Notes: generated from the letters alone by a model not told the origin. Positions 49,278 through 60,479 are shown, counted from the first letter of the stretch. The stretch is DNA of 64,000 nt from Photorhabdus caribbeanensis (GCF_018448885.1 NZ_RCWB01000013.1:53556-117555); one strand, 5' to 3'. Program-made: numbers and translations.

Positions 49278-50630
49278 ATGCCAGGCAAGAATCGGGTGAT
49301 TTGGCGCGAAGGATTATTCATCAAGCCACAACACTTTCAACAACAACAAAAACATAATGACTATCTGGCTCATAGCCGCCAGACGTCCTTAACTAGTTAT
49401 AGTTATGGCTTCAGTTCTCTGACACTGGATAAAGACCTTCTCGCTCTAGGACGCATCGGTATCATCGAAGCCAGCGGTATCATGCCAGACGGCACAGTGT
49501 TCTCGATTCCTAATCAGGATGCAACTCCTCAACCGCTTGATGTTGTGAATATTCACGAGAACAACAGTAAAGATATCTATCTGGCACTACCAATAGCTAA
49601 CGATATTCTGAATGAAATCTCTCATTCAGAATCCAATCATGCAGGAGCTGTGCGCTACCGTGAATACATGGAAGATATCCGTGATTTGCATACAGATGGC
49701 GGTGATATCTGTCAAGTCATGCTGGCACAACTGACGCCGGTTCTAAAACAGGGTTCAGAAGATCTCAGTGCTTTTTCCGTACTCCCGCTATGCCAGATAA
49801 TAGAAAAGCGCCCTACCGGAACTATCATACTGGATGAAGATTTCGTACCAACCTGTACATCCATCAGGGTCTCTACTCAATTAAAAAATTATATGGATGA
49901 AATAGATAGAGCGATGACAGAACGAGGCAGATCACTCGCTAACCGGATTGGTTCTCCCGGACAGCAAGGAGTCGCTGATGTTGCTGAATTTATGATGCTC
50001 CAGCTAGTTAACCGAGTTCAGCCGTGGTTTACCCACTACGCAGGACAAGCCATTTTGCATCCACAAGATTTTTTCACTCAGCTGATCCAAACCTGTGGTG
50101 AACTGAGAACATTCACTCATGAATCCCGTCAGGTCGGCAATATGCCAATTTACAAACACGACGATCTGACGGAAACATTCAAGGAAGTCATGATCCTCAT
50201 GCGCGAAGCAATGGGCGTTGTTCTGACTCCGCGAGCGATTCCAATTAAGCTACAAACTCAAGCCAATGGTATCCGGGTGGCCCACATCCATGATCGCAAT
50301 GTTTTGACGAACGCGGAATTCATTCTGGCAATCCGCGCACAAGTTCCACATGATCAATTACTCCGCAAGTTTGCTCAACAGACTAAAGTTACATCGGCTG
50401 AAAGGATCCGCGAAATGGTCAGCATCCAGTTGCCTGCCGTAGCACTGTCGGCGCTTCCCTCTGCCCCACGTCAGTTGCCTTATCATGCTGGTTACACCTA
50501 TTTCCGACTTGAGCAACAAAGCGACGCATGGCAAGACATTCTAAAAGGCAACTCCATCGCTTTCCACGTTTCAGGAGAATTCCCTGGATTAGATATGCAA
50601 TTCTGGGCGGTTAGGAATGGGAGTGCCTAA
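49278..50630 (+). CDS. tssK: TssK (VasE), baseplate-membrane complex connector
   Basis: Trimeric protein that links the baseplate to the membrane complex, 450 residues. VIWREGLFIKPQHFQQQQ at residue 7 is the family start; HVPLAIRAQVPHDQL-like sequence (LAIRAQVPHDQLLRKF) lies near 358 and the end YFRLEQQSDAWQDILKGNSIAFHVSGEFPG is typical. Two bases after tssJ. Confidence 0.95.
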   Translation: MPGKNRVIWREGLFIKPQHFQQQQKHNDYLAHSRQTSLTSYSYGFSSLTLDKDLLALGRIGIIEASGIMPDGTVFSIPNQDATPQPLDVVNIHENNSKDIYLALPIANDILNEISHSESNHAGAVRYREYMEDIRDLHTDGGDICQVMLAQLTPVLKQGSEDLSAFSVLPLCQIIEKRPTGTIILDEDFVPTCTSIRVSTQLKNYMDEIDRAMTERGRSLANRIGSPGQQGVADVAEFMMLQLVNRVQPWFTHYAGQAILHPQDFFTQLIQTCGELRTFTHESRQVGNMPIYKHDDLTETFKEVMILMREAMGVVLTPRAIPIKLQTQANGIRVAHIHDRNVLTNAEFILAIRAQVPHDQLLRKFAQQTKVTSAERIREMVSIQLPAVALSALPSAPRQLPYHAGYTYFRLEQQSDAWQDILKGNSIAFHVSGEFPGLDMQFWAVRNGSA

Positions 50631-51400
50631 TGAAAACTGAAACCATAAATGACAATCCTATTCCGACGCAGGAAGTCACTGATAATACTGTGCATTTTCA
50701 GTATCAGTTACCGCTACGCGGAGAAAGCCTAAACCCGATGATCGATGCCGCTACGCCGCTGCTCGGCATGGTCATGCGTCTAAAAGACATGGGCGAACAA
50801 CCGCTGCCGGACCAGCTTTATCAACAGGTCGTTACTGATATTCAGGCAATCGAACAACTTCTACAAACCAAAGGCTATGAGCCAGGCGCAATTATCTCTT
50901 TTCGCTATACGCTCTGTACCTTCATTGATGAAACCGCATTGGGTCATGGTTGGAATAGCAAGAATGAGTGGTTACAACAATCACTACTGGTTCGATTCCA
51001 CAACGAAACTTGGGGTGGTGAAAAAGTCTTTCAATTGTTAGATCGTTTGATGGGTGAACCACAGCGCTATCAACATCTGCTGGAGTTTATTTATCTCTGT
51101 TTTTGCCTCGGTTATCGTGGTCGCTATAAAGTTGCTTCGCAGAAAAGTGATGACTTTGAACGTTTATTCCGTCGATTACACCAACAACTGCACGCGCTGC
51201 GGGGCGAAGCACCACCCATCATTCTCCACAATAACGCCAATGAGCGTAATGATCGCTATCGCTTGGGTAAGCGTCTGACTATTAAACATCTGTTCTGGAG
51301 CGGTATTACTCTGCTCGCTATCGTTTATAGCTTCTACGCTATCCGTCTGCACAACCAAACCCAGAACATCTTACAACAACTAAATAACTTACTGAGCTAG
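50630..51400 (+). CDS. tssL: TssL (VasF, DotU-like), inner-membrane protein
   Basis: Inner-membrane partner of TssM, 256 residues, the short DotU form without a C-terminal OmpA domain. Cytoplasmic part includes FRYTLCTFIDETALGHGW near residue 90 and FIYLCFCLGYRGRYKV near 145. A single transmembrane helix is near residues 222-240. Shares one base with the tssK stop. Confidence 0.93.
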   Translation: MKTETINDNPIPTQEVTDNTVHFQYQLPLRGESLNPMIDAATPLLGMVMRLKDMGEQPLPDQLYQQVVTDIQAIEQLLQTKGYEPGAIISFRYTLCTFIDETALGHGWNSKNEWLQQSLLVRFHNETWGGEKVFQLLDRLMGEPQRYQHLLEFIYLCFCLGYRGRYKVASQKSDDFERLFRRLHQQLHALRGEAPPIILHNNANERNDRYRLGKRLTIKHLFWSGITLLAIVYSFYAIRLHNQTQNILQQLNNLLS

Positions 51401-51411
51401 GAAAGAAACCG

Positions 51412-54057
51412 ATGATTCAGATTGATCTACCTACATTAGTTAATCGCTTAAATCCGATGACTCGGCACGCTCTGGAAGCGGCGGCGGCGCAGTGTGTCAG
51501 CCAACAGCAACCTGAGATCACGGTTTCACAGCTATTGTTGCAAATGATCAACACCCCTCTCAGTGATGTCAGAGCGATCTTCAATCAAGCAGAAGTGGAT
51601 AGCGATTTACTGAAAGAACAACTTGATCAGATTATCCCTCACCATCAAGCAATGGTTCAGGCTTATCCCAGCTTCTCTCCAATGCTGGTGGAGTGGTTAC
51701 AGGATAGCTGGCTGTTAGCATCGACGGAGATGCAACATCAGGAATTACGCAGCGGCGTCATGCTGATGACCTTGCTGTTCAGCCCGCTACGTTACCTGAC
51801 ACCACAATCCGCACGTCTTTTATCGGGAATAAACCGCGAATTGTTACGCCAGAATTTCACCCAATGGACCGCGGGCTCTGCCGAACAACCGGTTGTGGAA
51901 AACGATAAAAACGGACAAAACAAAGCTGCCGCCGGGAGTGATAGCTTGCTCGCCCGTTTTACTCAAAATATGACAGAACAAGCGCGTCAGGGAAAACTCG
52001 ATCCTGTTCTATGCCGTGATAGAGAAATCGACCTAATGATCGATATTCTCTGCCGTCGCCGTAAAAATAACCCCATTGTGGTGGGTGAAGCGGGCGTCGG
52101 TAAAAGTGCGCTCATTGAAGGGTTGGCTTTACGCATTATCGACAACCGAGTACCGGAAAAACTGCGTCACAGTGAATTGATGACGCTGGATCTGGGGGCA
52201 CTACAAGCAGGTGCGGCGGTAAAAGGTGAATTTGAAAAACGTTTCAAAGGCATTATGAATGAAATAAATCAGTCATCCGTACCGATTATTCTGTTCATCG
52301 ATGAAGCTCATACCCTGATTGGCGCCGGTAATCAGCAAGGCGGACTGGATATTTCCAACCTGCTAAAACCCGCTCTGGCACGTGGCGAACTGAAAACCAT
52401 TGCTGCGACCACTTGGGGCGAATACAAAAAATATTTCGAAAAAGATGCTGCCCTCTCCCGCCGTTTTCAACTCGTTAAAGTGGCCGAACCGACTGCGGAA
52501 GAAGCCATCATTATTATGCGTGGCCTGCGGGCAATCTATGAACAATCTCATGGCGTATTAATCGATGATGAAGCGCTAAAAGCCTCTGCGGTATTAAGCG
52601 ACCGTTACCTCTCTGGACGCCAGTTGCCAGACAAAGCCATTGATGTGCTGGATACCGCCTGCGCCCGCGTCGCCATCAACTTGACGTCACCTCCGCGCCA
52701 AATTTCTGCTCTGAAAAACCAACTGCATCAGCAACAAATGGAATCAGATGTGCTGGCGAGGGAACAGCGCATGGGACTCAACCCGCACACTGATCGACTG
52801 GATGAACTGCGGCAACAACAGCAGGAAACCACGGAGAAATTGGCTGCACTGGAAGCCAGCTGGCAGCAACAACAGCAATTAGTTCAGCAAATTATTGAAC
52901 TACGCCGTCAGCTATTAACCGACGAAACAGAATTAACTAACGAAACAAAAGAGAGCGAAACATCGGCCGAAATGACAACGGACGAGTTGATTGCACAACT
53001 GGCTGAACGCAATGAACAGTTGGAACAATTACAGCAACAACAAACGCTCGTTTCCCCTCATGTGGATAAAAACCAGATTGCAGCGGTTATCGCTGAATGG
53101 ACTGGCGTCCCCCTTAATCGCCTGTCACAAAGTGAACTCTCCGTGGTGACTGAACTCCCCACGCATTTGGGACAAAGCATCAAAGGACAAGATCTCGCGA
53201 TTCAATGCCTGCATCAACATTTGTTGACGGCCAGAGCGGACCTGCGCCGTCCCGGTCGTCCATTGGGCGCCTTCTTGCTGGCAGGACCCAGTGGCGTCGG
53301 TAAAACCGAAACCGTTTTACAGATTGCCGAATTGATGTTTGGCGGACGTCAATATCTGACCACCATCAACATGTCGGAGTTTCAGGAAAAACACACGGTT
53401 TCCCGCCTGATTGGTTCACCTCCAGGCTATGTTGGATATGGGGAAGGCGGTGTACTCACCGAAGCTATTCGCCAGAAACCTTATTCCGTCGTCCTGCTCG
53501 ATGAAGTGGAAAAAGCCCATCCTGATGTCCTGAACCTGTTCTATCAGGCATTCGATAAAGGTGAGTTAGCCGATGGGGAAGGCCGGGTGATTGACTGTAA
53601 AAATGTGGTCTTCTTTTTAACGTCCAACTTAGGCTATCAAACTATCGTTGATAATGCCGATAAACCGGAAGAGATGAATGACCGGCTTTATCCTGAACTG
53701 GCGGCCTTCTTCAAACCCGCCTTACTGGCGCGAATGGAAGTGGTGCCTTATCTGCCGTTGGGACACGACACCCTGAAAACCATTATTCAGGTCAAACTGG
53801 CGCGCCTCGATAACTTATTGCGTCAACGCTTCAATGCCGACGTCACCCTGAGTGATGAGGTGGCTGAAGAGATACTGCAACGGGCAACCCGGGCTGAAAA
53901 TGGCGCACGCATGCTGGAATCGATCATTGATGGCGCTTTGCTGCCGCCATTATCCCTGCTGTTGTTGCAAAAAATGGCGGCCGGAAAGCCGATCAGCACT
54001 ATCCAGCTCACCGTCAACGACCATCAATTCAACGCGGTGGTTGAGGAGATACCATGA
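51412..54057 (+). CDS. clpV: ClpV (TssH), sheath-disassembling AAA+ ATPase
   Basis: Unfoldase that recycles contracted TssBC sheaths, 881 residues. An N-domain of about 160 residues precedes two AAA+ modules with Walker [10 protein letters not shown] near 224 and GPSGVGKTE near 626; a coiled-coil middle domain lies between (near 440-545). Walker [11 protein letters not shown] near 295 and [12 protein letters not shown] near 692. Its TGA overlaps the next gene's ATG. Confidence 0.95.
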   Translation: MIQIDLPTLVNRLNPMTRHALEAAAAQCVSQQQPEITVSQLLLQMINTPLSDVRAIFNQAEVDSDLLKEQLDQIIPHHQAMVQAYPSFSPMLVEWLQDSWLLASTEMQHQELRSGVMLMTLLFSPLRYLTPQSARLLSGINRELLRQNFTQWTAGSAEQPVVENDKNGQNKAAAGSDSLLARFTQNMTEQARQGKLDPVLCRDREIDLMIDILCRRRKNNPIVVGEAGVGKSALIEGLALRIIDNRVPEKLRHSELMTLDLGALQAGAAVKGEFEKRFKGIMNEINQSSVPIILFIDEAHTLIGAGNQQGGLDISNLLKPALARGELKTIAATTWGEYKKYFEKDAALSRRFQLVKVAEPTAEEAIIIMRGLRAIYEQSHGVLIDDEALKASAVLSDRYLSGRQLPDKAIDVLDTACARVAINLTSPPRQISALKNQLHQQQMESDVLAREQRMGLNPHTDRLDELRQQQQETTEKLAALEASWQQQQQLVQQIIELRRQLLTDETELTNETKESETSAEMTTDELIAQLAERNEQLEQLQQQQTLVSPHVDKNQIAAVIAEWTGVPLNRLSQSELSVVTELPTHLGQSIKGQDLAIQCLHQHLLTARADLRRPGRPLGAFLLAGPSGVGKTETVLQIAELMFGGRQYLTTINMSEFQEKHTVSRLIGSPPGYVGYGEGGVLTEAIRQKPYSVVLLDEVEKAHPDVLNLFYQAFDKGELADGEGRVIDCKNVVFFLTSNLGYQTIVDNADKPEEMNDRLYPELAAFFKPALLARMEVVPYLPLGHDTLKTIIQVKLARLDNLLRQRFNADVTLSDEVAEEILQRATRAENGARMLESIIDGALLPPLSLLLLQKMAAGKPISTIQLTVNDHQFNAVVEEIP

Positions 54058-54854
54058 AACAACGGCTGAAAAGCGCATTAGCGTTATTGGAAAATGACTC
54101 TATCGAGCAACTGGTTCATCACTTTCTTCAAGTGAATCACCAACGCCAGCGTTTTGACGCCTTGCTGGTCTCTCTGCTTAACGTGAATGAAAACCGTCTG
54201 GAATGCTACCGGCTGCCGGCGCCAAACCAGATAAGCGCGCTGCAACTGGATGTCAATATTGGCGATATCAACCACCCATTGGTCCAAATCTTATACAAGG
54301 GTACCCCGACGACCTGGGGATCACTCAATCAGGGGGTACGCATCGACAATCGAAACTTTCGCCTCTTCGTTGAAGAACTGCCTCATCGCTGCGGCCTGCA
54401 TGCTATTCCGTTGTTTAACTGCAACGGACAAGCGTGTGGCGTGATTGCTGTTTTCGCCAACGATGTCCATCGTTTTGCTGACGACAGCAACATGTTTTAC
54501 ATCTACTGCCATGTCATGCAACACCGATTGAAAAAATTGCAGGAACTGGAACAACTGCGTGACCAATTACGCCAGATCCGCCAGGTTTTTCAGACACAGC
54601 GCCAGAAAGAAAAACAGCTTGATGAATTGCTGGCTTCGTTAAGCACCACCGCCGAAAGCAAAACCTCAGCCAGCGTCTCTCACGATTACAGCAAAATCGA
54701 CAACTTACTTCAGGCACTCGAAGAGTTCGAATGTGCAGTACTGATACAGCGCCAACATATTTATGGCAATAACACCAAACAAATTGCCGCAAGCTTAGGT
54801 ATTGCACCCCGTACACTGACTTACAAACTGGCGAAATACAGGTGTAAATTATGA
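54054..54854 (+). CDS. VasH-like regulator lacking the AAA+ domain: GAF-type domain plus Fis-type HTH
   Basis: A 266-residue protein at the position of V. cholerae vasH. Residues about 1-155 look like the GAF-type sensor of VasH (FDALLVSLLNVNENRLECYRLP, LHAIPLFNCNGQACGVIAVF); then a coiled coil near 160-205; then a Fis-type helix-turn-helix at 236-262 (NNTKQIAASLGIAPRTLTYKLAKY). There is no GAFTGA loop, Walker A or Walker B, so it cannot itself open a sigma-54 promoter. It could bind DNA as a repressor/activator or help another bacterial enhancer-binding protein. Overlaps clpV by four bases. Confidence 0.82.
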   Translation: MKQRLKSALALLENDSIEQLVHHFLQVNHQRQRFDALLVSLLNVNENRLECYRLPAPNQISALQLDVNIGDINHPLVQILYKGTPTTWGSLNQGVRIDNRNFRLFVEELPHRCGLHAIPLFNCNGQACGVIAVFANDVHRFADDSNMFYIYCHVMQHRLKKLQELEQLRDQLRQIRQVFQTQRQKEKQLDELLASLSTTAESKTSASVSHDYSKIDNLLQALEEFECAVLIQRQHIYGNNTKQIAASLGIAPRTLTYKLAKYRCKL

Positions 54855-55498
54855 GTTTTCTGTTACTGGTCAGTTCATTAATCTCTTCTCTGACAGGCAA
54901 ACCTGATATTCAGCCCGCTCAGGAAACCCCAACAGCGCCTTCATTACCGGCTTTGCTGCAATGCCGGGCAGAACCGTCGCCGTTGGTCAGGCTCGATTGC
55001 TACGACCGCCTACTGGATAAACTGGATAATATTGCCGTTATCCCGTTAGAAAAAACGGGCCCGGTCTGGAGACAGGCAATGGAACAGGAGATGAAACGCA
55101 CTGACCATTCAACCGGTTTTATCACCACCCAATCTGAAAGCCTGCCGACTCGCGTCATACTGACCACCCCTGCGATTGGTGTTCCACCACCCCGGCCAGT
55201 CCTGATGCTGAGTTGTATCGATAACATTACCCGAATACAAATTGCCCTGGCTAAACCACAAGATAGCGGCACGGTGATGATTTCGACGGAAATCACCCAA
55301 TTCAGTGCTGACTGGTTCTTGCGGGAAAACGGCTACCTGCTGGAATCCAGCCGTGGACTACCGGGCATTGAAGAACTCAAACGACTGATGACAGGAAAAA
55401 CCCTGACCATCAAAACCGGCAACGGAAACCGCATGACATTCAACATTTCTCAACTGGAACAGGCGGTGAAACCTTTACGCTCCGCCTGTCGCTGGTGA
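54851..55498 (+). CDS. vasI: VasI-family T6SS accessory protein
   Basis: A 215-residue protein of the VCA0118 (VasI) family, of uncertain role. It starts with a short hydrophobic, signal-like segment (SFLLLVSSLISSLTG), then the family CYDRLLDKL region near residue 57, and the C-terminal TFNISQLEQAVKPLRSAC ending. Its ATG overlaps the end of the VasH-like gene by ATGA. Position between the vasH and tssA genes matches V. cholerae. Confidence 0.82.
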   Translation: MSFLLLVSSLISSLTGKPDIQPAQETPTAPSLPALLQCRAEPSPLVRLDCYDRLLDKLDNIAVIPLEKTGPVWRQAMEQEMKRTDHSTGFITTQSESLPTRVILTTPAIGVPPPRPVLMLSCIDNITRIQIALAKPQDSGTVMISTEITQFSADWFLRENGYLLESSRGLPGIEELKRLMTGKTLTIKTGNGNRMTFNISQLEQAVKPLRSACRW

Positions 55499-55503
55499 TC
55501 CCA

Positions 55504-56937
55504 ATGGATATCAGGAAACAATTTGACTGGCAGGGCCTCCTGCTGACCCCCCTGTCGGATGAACTCATCAGCCGGGCGCTGGATGAAAACGAACCCGCCT
55601 GGGAATATATCGATGGGGAGATGGTTAAGCTGGGATCACTGGCCCATTCCAGCATCAATATTGAAGAGATCCAGCGTCAGGCGCTGCAACTGTTCAGCGA
55701 AAAAAGCAAAGATTTCAGGCTGATGGTTCATTTACTGCGCACACTGCAACACGGCGGTAATCCCGCTGAACTCATCCTGGCAATGGAGCTGTTAGCCGAT
55801 TACATCCCGCATTACTGGCAGACAGCCTGGCCACATAAACCGCTGCTCAAGCGCCGCCTGGCGCAACAGGTGATTAAACGGTTTGACTCTGCGCAACCCG
55901 GCTTCTGCGAACAGGCGGATGAGACTCAGCGCGAAGAGGCACAGGGCGCACTGGCTCATCTGGCACAATGCTGGCATACCGATGAACCAGCACTGGCTAA
56001 AGAGATTGACCAGTTACGCCCCCGCTATGCCCGTAAACCTGAGCCAAAACCGGCAGCCGAACCGGTTGAATCGACAGAAACGACGGCACAATCGGCAAAC
56101 ACGTCAGTACTGACATCCCCCCCCATACCGGATGTCACCGTAGACAATGCCAGTGAAAAAGCCTGGAAACAGACGCTCCTGACCGTGGCCGACTTGCTAT
56201 GCGAACGCCAGCCTGATTCCTCTGTGGGTTACCGGCTGCGTCGTTATGCGATCTGGCACACCCTGACCACGGCGCCGATGGCGAATGGCGCCGGCAAAAC
56301 ACCGCTGGCGCCGACGTCGGCAGACCGTACCGCCGATTATCTGGCGAAACTCCCGGCAGCGGATAACGCCCTGCTGCAACAGATAGAACAGAGCCTGACA
56401 CTGGCCCCTTACTGGCTTGACGGCCACGCTCTCGCGGCTCAGGCCGCCGGAAAACTCGGTTACAACGCCGTGGCTGACGCTATTCGCGATGAACTCCGGG
56501 CCTTTCTTGACCGTCTGCCGGTCCTGCAAAACCTGTCTTTCTCCGACAGGAGCCCGTTTATCTCAGACGCCACGCTGAACTGGCTGCATCCCCCGGCGAC
56601 CGCCGCCGTCGGCAGCGGCGCCACGCCGGAACAGGACGCTGTCTGGCACTGTTTTCAGCAGCACGGACTGGAAGCCGCCCTCCACGCCGCGGAGCAATAC
56701 CAGCAACACCTGACCGAACCCCGGGATCAGTTCTACGGTCAGTTACTGACGGCCCAGTTACTGGAGCAGGCGGGCATGAGTGCGCTGGCACAACAACATT
56801 ACCGCCATCTGCTCCAGGCAGGACAACACCTGTCACTCGCCGACTGGGAACCCGGCCTGCTGGCGGCACTGACAGAAAAAGCCCCAATGACCGCCCCCGC
56901 CAAGGCGACGACCGCAAACAGGAGCGTTAAACCATGA
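55504..56937 (+). CDS. tssA: TssA (VasJ), baseplate/cap protein
   Basis: ImpA N-terminal family protein that starts and caps tail assembly, 477 residues. The ImpA_N domain is at residues about 10-120 (LLTPLSDELISRALDENEPAWEYID, FSEKSKDFRLMVHLLRTL). A Pro/Thr-rich linker follows, then a C-terminal VasJ-type domain with the repeated helix pairs. The ATG was preferred to an in-frame GTG three codons earlier. The gene marks where GC content starts to rise. Confidence 0.9.
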   Translation: MDIRKQFDWQGLLLTPLSDELISRALDENEPAWEYIDGEMVKLGSLAHSSINIEEIQRQALQLFSEKSKDFRLMVHLLRTLQHGGNPAELILAMELLADYIPHYWQTAWPHKPLLKRRLAQQVIKRFDSAQPGFCEQADETQREEAQGALAHLAQCWHTDEPALAKEIDQLRPRYARKPEPKPAAEPVESTETTAQSANTSVLTSPPIPDVTVDNASEKAWKQTLLTVADLLCERQPDSSVGYRLRRYAIWHTLTTAPMANGAGKTPLAPTSADRTADYLAKLPAADNALLQQIEQSLTLAPYWLDGHALAAQAAGKLGYNAVADAIRDELRAFLDRLPVLQNLSFSDRSPFISDATLNWLHPPATAAVGSGATPEQDAVWHCFQQHGLEAALHAAEQYQQHLTEPRDQFYGQLLTAQLLEQAGMSALAQQHYRHLLQAGQHLSLADWEPGLLAALTEKAPMTAPAKATTANRSVKP

Positions 56938-59900
56938 ACTGGCTTTCTCTACTGCTCAAACATCTCAAAAAACCGGCGATGCCGCGTCTGCCGCCACTGA
57001 AAGCCACCGCTTCGCTGATACTGGCCCTCCTGCCCTGTCTTGCCCTCATCTGGCTGTGGTGGTGGGGACCCGGCTGGCAGTTTAAACAGACCCACCCGCT
57101 GGAAACGCTGGCTGCCCGCTGGCTGGCGACGGTCATCATCCTCCTGCTGGCCCTGAGCGTTGTCGGGATAAAAATCTGGCGCCGCCTGCGCCAGCTTGAA
57201 AAACTCAGGCTGGAGGGGGAACTGAAAACCGTCGATCCGGTGCTGGCTGACATCACCCGTCAGGACCGTTATCTCAGTCACTGGAAAGCCCGGCTGCAAC
57301 GCCATCTGGGGACCTGGGATTATCTCTACCAGCGCCCCTGGTACCTGGTGATGGGCAACACCGGCAGCGGCAAAACCGCCCTGATTCAGGCAGGCTGCCG
57401 GCTGACTGACATTGCCGCCCCGGACACCCTGAGCGGGGAAGAGGCGCTGCCCCTGCATCTGCGCTGCTGGCTGGGGGAGAAAGCCGTCATTATCGACCCG
57501 GACGGCTTCCTTATCGACCAGGTATCGCCGCCGGACACCGGCAAACCCCAGCTGCCCGCCCGCCTGTGGCAGGCCCTGCTCGCCTGGCTCGCCGAAAACC
57601 GTCAGCGCCAGCCGCTCAACGGCATCATCCTGACGGTGGACATTCACCGCTTACTGACCGACAACAAAGCCCAGCGGGAACAGGTTATTGCCGCGCTTCA
57701 CCTGCGCCTGCAGGATCTGCGATTAACCCTGCATAACCATCTGCCTGTCTATCTGGTGCTGACCAAACTCGACCGGCTGCACGGTTTCAGCGCCGCCTTC
57801 CAGTCGCTGGACAAAGCGCAGCGCGCCCAGATCCTGGGCGTCACCTTTAGCCTGAATGCGCAGGACGAGCACAGCTGGCGCGCTGAGCTGGCCCAGTTCT
57901 GGCGCCAGTGGATGCAACAGCTCAACGCGGCCATGCCGGACATGATGCTCAATAAGGTGGACATCAGTCAGCGCAGCCCGCTGTTCAGCTTCACCCGCCA
58001 GATACAGGGGCTGCACAGCGCGCTGGTACCGCTGCTGGAGGGGCTCCTTGACAACGGCGGTCCGGCACAGCCGGGCCTGCGGGGGGTTTATCTCACCTCA
58101 TCTCAACAAATCGGCCGGATAGATGACATTTTTACCCAGTCTGCCGCGGTGCAGTATCACCTGGGGCCGCAGGCTTTTCCCACCTGGCCGGTGGCGGACA
58201 CCGTGCCCTACTTCACCCACGCGCTGTTTGAAGCGGTCCTGCTGGCTGAACCGAATCTGGCGGCTGAAAACCGCCTGTGGTTAAGCCGCCACCGCCACAA
58301 ACTGCTGACCTTCTCCACCGTGGGCGCCGCAGTGGTGCTGGCCCTGTGGATCGGCTGGCACGCCGCCTATCAGAAGAACTACCGGGCCGGCGACGAGGTC
58401 CTGGCGCAGGCCAAAACCTTCCTGTCGGTGCCGCCCCCCAAAGGCGAAGACCGTAACGGCAATTTACAGCTTCCCCTGCTCAATCCTCTCCGTGAGGCCA
58501 CCCTGGCCTACGGGGATTACCATCAAAAAGGGCTGCTGGCGGATATGGGGCTTTATCAGGGCGCGGCGGTCGGCCCGTATGTGGAAAACACCTACCTGCA
58601 ACTGCTGTCTCAGCGCTTTCTGCCGGCCTTAATGAACGGCCTGCTGGATGACCTGAACCGGGCGCCGAAAGGCAGCGAAGAAAAACTGGAAGTCCTGCGT
58701 ATCATGCGGATGCTGGAAGACGGCAGCGGCCGCAATAAATCGCTGGTAGAACACTATATGCGGGCGCGCTGGAGCCAGGCGTTTAACGGCCAGCGCCCGT
58801 TACAGCAACAGTTACTGACCCATCTGGACTATGCCCTGGATCACACCGACTGGCGGGCCGCGCGGGAGGCGGGCGATCAGGCCGCTATCAGCCGCTTTGC
58901 GCCTTACAAACTGCCGCTCATCAATGCCGAGAAAGAACTGAGTCAGCTCTCTATTTATCAGCGGGTCTACCAGAACCTGCGCATTAAAGCCCAGGATTCA
59001 CTGCCGCCCCCCCTCAACCTGCGCGACCAGATTGGCCCGAGCTTTGACAGCCTCTTTATCGCCAATAATGACAGGCAACTGATTATCCCGCAGTTCCTGA
59101 CGATAAACGGCCTGAACAACTACTTCGTCAAACAGGACGACCAGCTGATCGACCTCACCGTCATGGACAGCTGGGTCCTGAACCTGTCACACAACGTGCA
59201 GTACAGCGACACGGACCGGCAAGAAATCCAGCGACAAATCACTGAACAGTACCTGGGGGACTACACCGCCACCTGGCGCGCGGCCATGAATAACCTGGAT
59301 ATTCGTGATTTCACCGATATCCCGCAGGCCATCAGCGCCATTGAACAGGTTATCAGCGGCGAACAGCCCATCAGCCGGGCCCTGCAAATCCTGAGCGACA
59401 ACACCCGTCTGCCGGAGATTAACGAGACGCTGCCGGCCAAAGCCCAGCAGCCGTTACGTGATGCCCCGGATTACCGCCTGCGGGTGCGTATTCACCGGGA
59501 ATTCGCGCCGGAAACCGCGGTGCTGGTGGAGTCCGGGGATAAAAACAGCACCTTACAGGGGGTTTATCAGCAACTGGTGGCGCTGCACCGTTACCTGCTG
59601 GGCATTCAGAATGCCCCGGTCCCGGGTAAAGCCGCCCTGAGCGCCGTTCAGAAGCGGCTTGAACAGCATAACAGCGACCCGATTTTCGACGTGCAGCAGC
59701 TGGCGAAAAACCTGCCGGAGCCGCTCAACCGCTGGGTCGGCGAACTGGCCGAACAGGCCTGGCGGGTAGTGATGAGAGAAGCCATCAGTTCGCTGGAAAT
59801 CGAATGGCGCGACACCGTCGTCAGACAGTACCAGACCTATCTGGCCGGACGCTATCCGTTCAACCCGGAAGCCGCTCAGGATGTGCCGCTCAGTGAGTTC

Positions 59901-60479
59901 GAGCGGTTCTTCCGGCCCGGCGGCACGCTCGATGCCTTCTATCAGCAGAACCTGAAACCGTTTGTGGAAAACAACCTGACCCACAGCGCGGACGGCCAGC
60001 AACTTATCCGCCAGGATGTGCTGGAACAGCTGAAACTGGCCGACCGTATCCGCGACACCTTCTTCTCGCCGCAAAACGGTCTGGGCACCCAGTTCGCCAT
60101 CGAGCCCCTCAGCCTGACCGGCAATAAACGCCGCAGCCTGCTCAATCTCGACGGCCAGCTGCTCGATTACGCCCACGGCCGCAGCAGCATGGTGCACCTC
60201 ATCTGGCCCAACTCGATGCGGGCCGGGGTGGAAAGCCAGCTCACGCTGATACCGGATGCCAGCGGCAAATCCCCGCGCGCCATCAGCTTCACCGGCCCGT
60301 GGGCCCAGCTGCGCCTGATTAACAGCGGCAAACTGACCAACGTGCGTCAGGACTCGTTTGATGTGCGGTTCACGGTGGACGGGGGCGACATGACCTACCG
60401 TATCTACGTGGATGAATCCGACAACCCGTTTGCCGGCGGCCTGTTCAGTCAGTTCAGACTGCCTGACACGCTGTATTAA
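56934..60479 (+). CDS. tssM: TssM (IcmF/VasK), inner-membrane channel protein
   Basis: Large inner-membrane protein that spans to the outer-membrane lipoprotein TssJ, 1181 residues. Two N-terminal hydrophobic segments (near 22-40 and 61-80), a Walker A GNTGSGKTALIQ near residue 140 and an IcmF-type NTPase domain, a third hydrophobic segment near 460 (LLTFSTVGAAVVLALWIGW), then a periplasmic domain ending in MTYRIYVDESDNPF. Walker A is intact; some relatives lose it. Overlaps tssA by four bases. Very GC-rich. Confidence 0.95.
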   Translation: MNWLSLLLKHLKKPAMPRLPPLKATASLILALLPCLALIWLWWWGPGWQFKQTHPLETLAARWLATVIILLLALSVVGIKIWRRLRQLEKLRLEGELKTVDPVLADITRQDRYLSHWKARLQRHLGTWDYLYQRPWYLVMGNTGSGKTALIQAGCRLTDIAAPDTLSGEEALPLHLRCWLGEKAVIIDPDGFLIDQVSPPDTGKPQLPARLWQALLAWLAENRQRQPLNGIILTVDIHRLLTDNKAQREQVIAALHLRLQDLRLTLHNHLPVYLVLTKLDRLHGFSAAFQSLDKAQRAQILGVTFSLNAQDEHSWRAELAQFWRQWMQQLNAAMPDMMLNKVDISQRSPLFSFTRQIQGLHSALVPLLEGLLDNGGPAQPGLRGVYLTSSQQIGRIDDIFTQSAAVQYHLGPQAFPTWPVADTVPYFTHALFEAVLLAEPNLAAENRLWLSRHRHKLLTFSTVGAAVVLALWIGWHAAYQKNYRAGDEVLAQAKTFLSVPPPKGEDRNGNLQLPLLNPLREATLAYGDYHQKGLLADMGLYQGAAVGPYVENTYLQLLSQRFLPALMNGLLDDLNRAPKGSEEKLEVLRIMRMLEDGSGRNKSLVEHYMRARWSQAFNGQRPLQQQLLTHLDYALDHTDWRAAREAGDQAAISRFAPYKLPLINAEKELSQLSIYQRVYQNLRIKAQDSLPPPLNLRDQIGPSFDSLFIANNDRQLIIPQFLTINGLNNYFVKQDDQLIDLTVMDSWVLNLSHNVQYSDTDRQEIQRQITEQYLGDYTATWRAAMNNLDIRDFTDIPQAISAIEQVISGEQPISRALQILSDNTRLPEINETLPAKAQQPLRDAPDYRLRVRIHREFAPETAVLVESGDKNSTLQGVYQQLVALHRYLLGIQNAPVPGKAALSAVQKRLEQHNSDPIFDVQQLAKNLPEPLNRWVGELAEQAWRVVMREAISSLEIEWRDTVVRQYQTYLAGRYPFNPEAAQDVPLSEFERFFRPGGTLDAFYQQNLKPFVENNLTHSADGQQLIRQDVLEQLKLADRIRDTFFSPQNGLGTQFAIEPLSLTGNKRRSLLNLDGQLLDYAHGRSSMVHLIWPNSMRAGVESQLTLIPDASGKSPRAISFTGPWAQLRLINSGKLTNVRQDSFDVRFTVDGGDMTYRIYVDESDNPFAGGLFSQFRLPDTLY

